A program made the translations under genes and the position numbers. A DNA stretch of 5,045 bases, from the NCBI GenBank assembly GCA_013331595.1, contig DUGE01000045.1:1-5045 (forward strand). The letters run 5' to 3'. Under the pieces are notes generated by a model. It saw nothing but the letters and a program-made list of their open reading frames with translations, was not told the DNA's origin and did no database searches. This DNA is from Microcaldota archaeon. GTDB taxonomy: Archaea; Micrarchaeota; Micrarchaeia; Norongarragalinales; UBA10210. Of the stretch, positions 1 to 4,470 are shown piece after piece; within the stretch, counting starts at the first letter, position 1, and each line of letters starts with the position of its first letter.

Positions 1-20
1 AAAACTACATTTTCAACAGA

Positions 21-91
21 GCCCTCTAAACCTCAGGGTTTTTTAACGATTAAAACTGAGTCTAAATACTTTCAGTTTCGCTTCAGAGGGC
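21..91. other. potential three-way-junction RNA fold or terminator after DUF475 gene
   Basis: Perfect 7-bp outer arms (GCCCTCT at 21-27, AGAGGGC at 85-91) enclose two hairpins: AAACC/GGTTT with loop TCAG (28-41) and AAACTGA/TCAGTTT with a 12-nt loop (53-78). An alternative rod pairs CTCAG with CTGAG and TTTTAA with TTAAAA (32-60). On the minus strand the element begins 2 nt after the DUF475 stop codon and includes T-rich runs. It could therefore be that gene's 3' UTR or terminator, or the leader of a gene beyond the left edge. It is not a tRNA: no T-loop or anticodon arm can be drawn. The pairings are read directly; any function is inference. Confidence 0.4.
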
Positions 92-93
92 CT

Positions 94-1041
94 TCACGTT
101 TGCATCACGCCATTTTGGCCCGTGCGTTTGAGCTGTTGCCTTGACTTGAAGAAGAAAAACCCGACCACCCCGAACGTTGCAAGGGGCGAAAACCAGTTTG
201 GAATGTGATAGCCGAAAGCGTCTAAAACCATTATTGAGCCCAAAACCATTATGGAATACATTGCGCCATTCTTGAGGAAGATATATTTTCTCACGCGATC
301 GACATTGTGGATGGTTATTTCCCGAACAACAAAAGCGCCAATCCCATTTCCCAGTAAAATTAAGGGAATGGAAAACGTGAATGCAAAAGCGCCGAGAACG
401 CCGTCAATCGAGAAAGTGGCGTCAATCACTTCCAAGTAAAAGATTTTGCTCCAGTCCGACATGGAAGTTTTTCCCTCGATGATTTCCTTTTCCTTCTTCT
501 CCGCATTCTCGCGAAAACCGTGGACGATGAAAAACGCGGTGGAACCCATGACTGCGCCGAAGGCAAGCATTGGCGACACTTGGAGGGAAAACCATACGAT
601 GATGCTCAGCAAAATAGCTGCAAGGGCAAAAAACCACACGCCCTGTTTTTGGAAAAACTCTTCTCCACGCAAGCCGAAATTCTTGCGCTCCAAGAAAAGC
701 CAGTGGAGGAACAGGAACAGCAAAAACATGCCTCCGCCCATAAGAAGAATGGGCGACGTGGATTCTATTGCTTCGGCAATCCGGGGGTCATCGCTGAAAG
801 TTGCTGTGATTGCGCCTTCAATGCCGATGCCAGGCGTGGAGAAATAAATCAATAGCGTGGGAAGCACCCCGCGAACAAGGAATACGGCGATGAGCAAGCC
901 CCATACCAAGAACCACCTGCGTGCTTTCGCACCCATTTTCGAGAGGACGTCCGCATTGATTATGGCGTTGTCTATGCTGGTTATGGTTTCAAACAGGATT
1001 AGGGCCAGTACAATAAGGATAATTGAAAAAATGTCGAACAT
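94..1041 (-). CDS. DUF475 / TerC-like integral membrane protein
   Basis: A polytopic membrane protein of 315 residues recognised as DUF475, a family related to TerC and placed with LysE-like transporters. Its substrate is not established. The N-terminal helix carries the family signature around F17-E18-T-x-x-S22-I-D24-N25. An internal counterpart, E-V-I-D207-x-x-x-S-I-D213-G, suggests two related halves with buried acidic residues, as in TerC proteins proposed to handle metal ions. Hydrophobic segments lie near residues 5-22, 44-66, 94-115, 131-150, 155-173, 214-235, 257-275 and 283-301. A charged, Lys/Glu-rich loop (about 178-195) separates the halves. I chose ATG at 1041 rather than the in-frame TTG at 1053. 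No clear Shine-Dalgarno precedes it, but a TATA-like box lies about 27 nt upstream, as expected for a leaderless mRNA. The tRNA-Val gene ends only 36 nt upstream on the same strand. Family assignment is firm; substrate is unknown. Confidence 0.9.
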   Translation of the reverse strand: MFDIFSIILIVLALILFETITSIDNAIINADVLSKMGAKARRWFLVWGLLIAVFLVRGVLPTLLIYFSTPGIGIEGAITATFSDDPRIAEAIESTSPILLMGGGMFLLFLFLHWLFLERKNFGLRGEEFFQKQGVWFFALAAILLSIIVWFSLQVSPMLAFGAVMGSTAFFIVHGFRENAEKKEKEIIEGKTSMSDWSKIFYLEVIDATFSIDGVLGAFAFTFSIPLILLGNGIGAFVVREITIHNVDRVRKYIFLKNGAMYSIMVLGSIMVLDAFGYHIPNWFSPLATFGVVGFFFFKSRQQLKRTGQNGVMQT

Positions 1042-1064
1042 AAAGCAAAACAACCGTTTTCCTG

Positions 1065-1072
1065 AATTTAAG
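1065..1072 (-). promoter_or_regulatory. TATA-like box for the DUF475 gene
   Basis: On the minus strand CTTAAATT is centred about 27 nt upstream of ATG 1041. That is the normal archaeal TATA-to-start distance if transcription begins at the ATG (leaderless). It lies just outside the tRNA 3' end. The alternative is that DUF475 is read from the tRNA or eS26 promoter. Confidence 0.4.
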
Positions 1073-1091
1073 ATTAGTGGGCCCGCGGCGA

Positions 1092-1148
1092 TCTTCGCGA
1101 GTTCTTCGCAACGAGCGAAGAGTTGCAGAACCGCAAGGTTCTGCTCGA
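1092..1148 (-). other. tRNA intron 3 (T-loop, between positions 59 and 60)
   Basis: A 57-nt intron with a textbook BHB. The outer helix is the T-stem itself (CGGCG/CGCCG). The central helix is TTCG (1154-1151) with CGAA (1097-1094). The 5' bulge is AT^T and the 3' bulge is GA^T. The inner helix is CGAG (1147-1144) with CTCG (1101-1098). Inside, two hairpins give a three-way junction: CAGAACC/GGTTCTG closed by TTGC (1143-1126), and CTTCGC/GCGAAG (1120-1104). It shows no similarity to introns 1 and 2. Removal restores a standard seven-base T-loop. Confidence 0.88.
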
Positions 1149-1170
1149 ATCGAACGCCGGATCTTCACTG

Positions 1171-1220
1171 CTCTCCCCTTTTCTTTTGGTCAAGCTTTTC
1201 TTTTCGAGAAAAGAAAAGGT
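1171..1220 (-). other. tRNA intron 2 (canonical 37/38 anticodon-loop site)
   Basis: A 50-nt intron at the commonest archaeal position. The outer helix is the anticodon stem TCACT/AGTGA. The central helix pairs C32-U33-C34 with GAG (1175-1173), plus an A35-G mismatch next to the bulge. The 5' bulge is CA^A and the 3' bulge is AG^C. The inner helix pairs CCTTTTCTTTT (1219-1209) with the copy of AAAAGAAAAGG at 1187-1177. A second, middle copy of the purine arm (1204-1195) can pair with the same 5' arm. Confidence 0.88.
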
Positions 1221-1239
1221 TGTGAGAGTGACGTCTTAC

Positions 1240-1296
1240 CTCGAGCTTTTCTTTCTTTGGTTGAGTTTTCTTTCTTTTCGCAAAAGAAAGAAAAGT
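1240..1296 (-). other. tRNA intron 1 (D-loop)
   Basis: A 57-nt intron inside the D-loop. The central helix is CGAG (1302-1299) with CTCG (1245-1242). The 5' bulge is TG^A and the 3' bulge is AG^G. The inner helix is 13 perfect pairs, CTTTTCTTTCTTT (1295-1283) with AAAGAAAGAAAAG (1258-1246). No good outer helix forms, so this is a relaxed BHB. A G on both sides means the cut could move by one base with the same mature product; the bulge rule favours the stated ends. Its modules match intron 2. Confidence 0.84.
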
Positions 1297-1338
1297 CACT
1301 CGACTACGGGCCCATTGTGAAACTAACTAGGGTGGAAA

Positions 1339-1351
1339 GAAAATTAAAATA
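1339..1351 (-). promoter_or_regulatory. TATA-like box A for tRNA-Val, overlapping eS26 3' end
   Basis: On the minus strand the AT-rich run TATTTTAATTTTC lies about 26-38 nt upstream of tRNA base 1, in the 53-nt gap after the eS26 stop codon. The spacing fits an archaeal TATA box. The same T-rich run could also serve as the U-tract terminator of eS26; both roles may overlap. Confidence 0.5.
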
Positions 1352-1366
1352 GGATTGTTTTGGTTT

Positions 1367-1783
1367 TCAAGCGGACTGCTGTTCCGAAGACGGTTTAGCC
1401 TCTTGGGCGGGTGCAGGGGCTGAATCAGCTTGCTGTTGAGCTTGGGGTTGTGTTGCCGGTTGGGAGGCGGGCGCTTGCGAATAGCCCTGCTGGCGTTGTG
1501 GCCTGAAACCACCCGGACGAGGGCTGAAACGGCCCATCCTCTCGCGCTCGCGCGCGCGTTCCTGCTGTTGCTTCTTCTTTTGGAACAGGCGCGCGTGCTT
1601 GCCGCACGAAATGCAGTACGAAACTTCGCGCGTCAAGACGCGGTCGTAGGTTTCAGAGTAAACATCCTTGCGCTCGAGCGGGTTGGAGAAAATGGCTTTT
1701 TCTATGAACAGTGCCTTGTCCCTGCGCACTTCCCGGCCGCACTTTTCGCACCTTACTTGCGTTTCGCGTCCTCGATGACCCAT
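1367..1783 (-). CDS. rps26e: 30S ribosomal protein eS26 with long low-complexity C-terminal tail
   Basis: A small-subunit ribosomal protein shared by archaea and eukaryotes; in eukaryotes eS26 sits at the mRNA exit region. The protein has 138 residues. The N-terminal core (about 1-70) opens MGHRGRE and carries a zinc ribbon of two CxxC knuckles, C12/C15 and C57/C60. The first is followed by the family's R-R-D-K-A segment. From about residue 68 it becomes a Lys/Gln/Arg/Glu-rich helix-like stretch. A disordered tail of about 55 residues rich in Gln, Pro, Ala and Ser follows, with Arg-Pro-Gly repeats near its start. The family core ends near residue 70, so the tail is an extension. ATG 1783 is chosen because GGGGTG lies 6 nt upstream and the conserved N-terminus begins there; an in-frame TTG at 1813 is unlikely. 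A strong TATA box lies upstream. The tRNA-Val gene follows 53 nt downstream. Confidence 0.9.
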   Translation of the reverse strand: MGHRGRETQVRCEKCGREVRRDKALFIEKAIFSNPLERKDVYSETYDRVLTREVSYCISCGKHARLFQKKKQQQERARERERMGRFSPRPGGFRPQRQQGYSQAPASQPATQPQAQQQADSAPAPAQEAKPSSEQQSA

Positions 1784-1787
1784 GATA

Positions 1788-1793
1788 AGCACC
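1788..1793 (-). promoter_or_regulatory. Shine-Dalgarno site of eS26
   Basis: On the minus strand GGGGTG ends about 5 nt before ATG 1783 and matches the GGTG part of the archaeal consensus. It decides between ATG 1783 and the upstream TTG 1813. Confidence 0.6.
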
Positions 1794-1843
1794 CCTAAGT
1801 TAACTGACTTCAAAATAGTAGCAAAATTAATGGAAAAACCGGC

Positions 1844-1851
1844 TATTTATA
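1844..1851 (-). promoter_or_regulatory. TATA box for eS26
   Basis: On the minus strand TATAAATA is a near-ideal archaeal TATA box. Start of transcription is expected near 1821, leaving an untranslated leader of about 38 nt that contains the GGGGTG site. This indicates that eS26 has its own promoter and does not depend on the 301-aa gene upstream. Confidence 0.65.
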
Positions 1852-1861
1852 GAAATCGGTG

Positions 1862-1881
1862 TTAGGAAAAATCCTGGAAAA
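1862..1881 (-). terminator. possible U-rich terminator of the 301-aa gene
   Basis: Two T-runs (GATTTTCC and GGATTTTTCC on the minus strand) follow directly after the stop codon at 1882. Archaeal RNA polymerase often stops at such oligo-U tracts. There is no strong hairpin. Confidence 0.35.
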
Positions 1882-2787
1882 TCAGACTTTTCTTACTCTC
1901 AGGATGAAACGCACCCTATTCTGGTTTACTCCCAACGGCAGTTCAATAGAATCTTCGGAAAAGCGCATCAATTGCCCTTTTTCCAGAGGCTTGCCTGGCA
2001 CAGGTAATGGGTTGGTTGCGGCATGCTTGTAAACCGGATATGAAGAAGGGTTGTACGCTATGAACCCTTGAAAACGGGATGTGCCAGCCACCACAGCGTT
2101 TATCGCATCCCGCTCGGCTGTTTGCTGCTCAGCTGAAAGGCCCTGGGCCTTGAAAATCCGCGCCAGTTGTTCTCCCAAATTTTGGGGGGTGAGGAGAATA
2201 TGATGCTCGTCACTGGCCCACGATGGAAATTGCGAGGACGATTGTGAAGGCACATGCTTACCCACGGTGAGAACGTGATTACCGTTATGAACTTTAGCCT
2301 CAACCCGTCCACGGCCAATTTCAGTCTGCATACCGTCAACTATCACGTGCAAAGCGTAATCGAACTCGGTTGCAGCTTTTGCCGATGGTTTTGCTTCTTC
2401 AACCAACCGGTCAACATGCCAGGCAAAACCACGCTCGACTTCCCGTGCAAAAGCGCTATTGCCCACAAATTTCATGCCCGTAAGTTCTTGCATTGCGTTC
2501 CAAAAATCATTTTTTGAAGCAATTTTTGGCAGTTGTCCCCTGCGCATTTTTAAAAGAAGCCCGTTTGTTGCAGCCTCCAGCAAAGAGCTCAAACTAGACC
2601 TCACAAGCATTTTGCTTTCGTCAAGTGCGGCTTTGAGAGTAGGCTCGGTGCCTGCGGATTTTAGGGCATCGTTCAATTGCTTAGCGGCTTGAAGCCTATC
2701 ACTCAAATTCAGGATTTCTCCACGAATTACAGACAGGCGGGCAATTTCACGCGCCAATGGGCTGAATGTTCTTGCCAAAAATCTCAC
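1882..2787 (-). CDS. hypothetical protein, 301 residues
   Basis: I do not recognise this protein. It has no signal peptide, no convincing membrane segment and no cysteine motif. Residues 1-80 look helical and basic, with alternating leucines that could form a coiled coil or helical bundle. Residues 85-145 are mixed and include an F-W-x-A-M segment and an aromatic stretch F-A-W-H-V-D-R-L. From about 150 the sequence becomes beta-rich (H-V-I-V-D-G-M, then V-E-A-K-V-H-N-G-N-H-V-L-T-V-G-K-H-V). A Ser/Gln-rich linker and a helical part follow, and the protein ends in a strand-like basic segment (R-F-I-L-R-V-R-K-V). The start is GTG 2787. No Shine-Dalgarno is visible, but a TATA-like box 30 nt upstream supports a leaderless start. 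The gene is divergent from the carboxylase gene with 114 nt between the starts. Unbroken length and the promoter argue that it is real; function is unknown. Confidence 0.72.
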   Translation of the reverse strand: MRFLARTFSPLAREIARLSVIRGEILNLSDRLQAAKQLNDALKSAGTEPTLKAALDESKMLVRSSLSSLLEAATNGLLLKMRRGQLPKIASKNDFWNAMQELTGMKFVGNSAFAREVERGFAWHVDRLVEEAKPSAKAATEFDYALHVIVDGMQTEIGRGRVEAKVHNGNHVLTVGKHVPSQSSSQFPSWASDEHHILLTPQNLGEQLARIFKAQGLSAEQQTAERDAINAVVAGTSRFQGFIAYNPSSYPVYKHAATNPLPVPGKPLEKGQLMRFSEDSIELPLGVNQNRVRFILRVRKV

Positions 2788-2812
2788 GGCTTATTAATTC
2801 AAACCGACCGAC

Positions 2813-2821
2813 GATATTAAA
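2813..2821 (-). promoter_or_regulatory. TATA-like box for the 301-aa gene
   Basis: On the minus strand TTTAATATC is centred about 30 nt before GTG 2787, consistent with a leaderless transcript. It lies in the divergent promoter region shared with the carboxylase gene. Confidence 0.4.
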
Positions 2822-2837
2822 CGAAGTTTGCTTGCTA

Positions 2838-2849
2838 ATTAATTTAATG
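2838..2849 (+). promoter_or_regulatory. TATA-like box for the carboxylase gene
   Basis: ATTAATTTAATG, centred near 2844, predicts transcription from about 2870. That leaves a leader of about 30 nt before ATG 2902. Confidence 0.45.
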
Positions 2850-2901
2850 CTTTTTACCGCAAACAACCAGATGGCAAAAAAGGAAAACGGGTGTGAGTAA
2901 T

Positions 2902-4404
2902 ATGGCCAAACGAAGAATTCCGCGTTGCATGAGCACCCAGCATCCGGACAACGCCACAACACCTTTTTTCAGCAATTCGAGCGTCATTGAAGGCGAGGCT
3001 GAAGTCAAGGAAGCACACTTTGCCTATTCCCAGCTCGCTTGTGAAGAGCAAATGTGGGACAGTGAAGGCAAGGAAGCCGACACTTTCGTCGTCAAAAAGC
3101 TCCTGTCGGCGTATCCGCAGTTTTTCGAGCAAAACATTCTCGGCAGGGACGTTTTCCTCACCCTGCGGGTTCCCAACCCGTCGGTGGAAAAAAAAGAGGG
3201 CAAAATCCTGCTTGAAGCACTCGAATCAATCCCGCGCAGTTTCGACTCCGCAAGGGCATTTTATAGCATTGCGGCTGAAGAAGGGTTGGTTGACGCCCGA
3301 GGCACTGCACCGGTTTTTGAAGTCATCCTGCCAATGACTACCAGCGCCGTGGAAGTGGATAGGGTTTGGAATTACTATAAGAATTTCGTTGCCGGAAAAT
3401 CCTCGCGGCCTGTTTCCCAAGGCGATGTTTCCGTAGGCGAATGGGTTGGCGGCTTCGAGCCTGCGGAAATAAGCGTAATCCCGCTTGTCGAAAACAAAGA
3501 ATCAATGGAAAAAATCGATTCGATTGTCGGCCATTTCCTCAAGGGAAAAAATATTGTACAGCAAAGGGTTTTCCTCGCGCGCAGCGACCCCGCATTGAAT
3601 TACGGCTCCCTGCCAGCAGTCCTGCTAGTGAAAAATGCTTTGCAGAAACTTGCAGCAGTTGAAGAAAAAACGTCGGTTGAAATCCTGCCAATCATTGGAA
3701 CCGGCTCAGCGCCGTTCCGCGGGAATTTCAAGCCAACCAATGCCGGAGAGCTTGCAAGGGAATACCCAAGCATCCAGACGTTCACGCTTCAATCGGCCTT
3801 CAAGTACGATTATCCCGAGGAAGAAGTGAAGAAGGCGGTTGGCTTGCTTAACAGCTCTAAACGCGGCAAGCCGACGGTAGTGGATGAAGCTCAAAGCATG
3901 GAAATAATTGAACGAGTTTCAACGGAATACATTTCGCAGGTTCAGCTTCTTGCGCCCGCCATAAATAAATTGTCCTCGCTGATTCCAAACCGGAGGAAGA
4001 GGCATTTGCACGTGGGCCTGTTCGGCTATTCCCGCAGCGTCACCGGGCTTTCACTCCCCCGTGCAATCACTTTTTGCGCTTCGCTTTATTCAATAGGCAT
4101 CCCACCCGAGCTAATGGGCTTGAACGCCTTGAAGCCGGCAGATTTTGAGTATTTGAATGGCATTTATCCGCAATTCCACTCGGACGTTGCCGATGCAACC
4201 CAGTTTTTGAACCGCAAGATTTTGGCTAAGTTTCCAACCATTGAAGGAAAAATCACGGCTTCACTGGAAAACTTCGAGTTTGAAACCGACCTTGCACACG
4301 AACAGTCAACCAGCATTATTTGGGATGCGTTTGAGAAGAACGATTTGCCTAAAGCCCGCGTGGAAGTTGAGAAAGCCGCGCGCATGAGAAAGTTCCTTGG
4401 CTGA
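2902..4404 (+). CDS. ppcA: archaeal-type phosphoenolpyruvate carboxylase
   Basis: This enzyme carboxylates phosphoenolpyruvate with bicarbonate to give oxaloacetate and phosphate (EC 4.1.1.31), feeding partial citric-acid-cycle and amino-acid synthesis in the cytoplasm. At 500 residues it is the short archaeal type, not the roughly 900-residue bacterial/plant type. Conserved marks are the N-terminal M10-S-T-Q-H-P-D-N17-x-T-x-P-F-F, the P-F-R273-G motif followed by a G-E-L-x-x-E-Y-P stretch, Q297-S-A-F-K-Y-D-Y-P305, V371-G-L-F-G-Y-S-R378, and L-P-R-A-I-T-F-C-A-S-L-Y-S-I-G-I-P-P-E-L-M-G just after it. The protein is full length and ends in the family's usual short basic C-terminus (K-F-L-G). 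ATG 2902 is preferred because GGGTG lies 8 nt upstream. An in-frame GTG at 2893 would add three residues. The next gene starts 66 nt downstream with no obvious terminator, so the two may be co-transcribed. Confidence 0.95.
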   Translation: MAKRRIPRCMSTQHPDNATTPFFSNSSVIEGEAEVKEAHFAYSQLACEEQMWDSEGKEADTFVVKKLLSAYPQFFEQNILGRDVFLTLRVPNPSVEKKEGKILLEALESIPRSFDSARAFYSIAAEEGLVDARGTAPVFEVILPMTTSAVEVDRVWNYYKNFVAGKSSRPVSQGDVSVGEWVGGFEPAEISVIPLVENKESMEKIDSIVGHFLKGKNIVQQRVFLARSDPALNYGSLPAVLLVKNALQKLAAVEEKTSVEILPIIGTGSAPFRGNFKPTNAGELAREYPSIQTFTLQSAFKYDYPEEEVKKAVGLLNSSKRGKPTVVDEAQSMEIIERVSTEYISQVQLLAPAINKLSSLIPNRRKRHLHVGLFGYSRSVTGLSLPRAITFCASLYSIGIPPELMGLNALKPADFEYLNGIYPQFHSDVADATQFLNRKILAKFPTIEGKITASLENFEFETDLAHEQSTSIIWDAFEKNDLPKARVEVEKAARMRKFLG

Positions 4405-4470
4405 AACGCCAAGCATCGCTGCACGCAAGGCAAATAAACAGAATTTTGGAAAAGATTATAGCTGAGCGCC

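Larger units (their letters stand above)
1078..1313 (-). tRNA. tRNA-Val(CAC) with three introns
   Basis: Read on the minus strand, four exons (1313-1297, 1239-1221, 1170-1149, 1091-1078) join into a 72-nt tRNA. The acceptor stem is GGGCCCG/CGGGCCC with discriminator A. U8 and A9 follow. The D-stem is GTC/GAC with a G13-A22 mismatch, and the D-loop is AGTGGTA. The anticodon stem is TCACT/AGTGA with loop C-T-CAC-A-C, so the anticodon is CAC (valine). The variable loop is AGATC. The T-stem is CGGCG/CGCCG with loop TTCGATT. CCA is not encoded. Introns interrupt the D-loop, the anticodon loop after position 37, and the T-loop after position 59, and make up 164 of the 236 nt. Each junction has 3-nt bulges flanking a 4-bp helix, with both cuts after the second bulge base. 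All 17 acceptor and T-stem and anticodon-stem pairs are Watson-Crick. The gene lies between eS26 and DUF475 on the same strand. Ordinary tRNA scanners may miss it because the D- and T-arms are split. Confidence 0.94.

Noticed and set aside
446..855. Plus-strand open frames opposite the DUF475 gene
   Set aside because: Shadow frames of a well-supported membrane protein gene; their translations show no protein-like pattern.
1042..1053. Longer DUF475 start at TTG 1053
   Set aside because: It adds only M-F-C-F before the conserved M-F-D-I-F start and has no better translation signal than ATG 1041.
1178..1301. Pyrimidine/purine hairpins as rho-independent-type terminators of eS26
   Set aside because: They lie inside introns 1 and 2 of the tRNA and are explained by the BHB inner helices and their alternative pairings.
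1078..1314. A small non-autonomous mobile element bounded by 8-bp inverted repeats (TGGGCCCG / CGGGCCCA)
   Set aside because: The repeats are the tRNA acceptor stem plus flanking base and discriminator; the interior resolves into a complete tRNA with three BHB introns, and no target duplication is seen.
1077..1352. Plus-strand open frames of 65-91 codons across the gap
   Set aside because: They run antisense through the tRNA and its introns; their runs of Phe, Leu, Ser and Lys come from the TTTTC/GAAAA tracts, and they have no ribosome-binding site.
1430..1798. Plus-strand open frame of 122 codons opposite eS26
   Set aside because: Made by the GC-rich repetitive tail of eS26 read backwards; no start signals and eS26 is clearly the coding strand.
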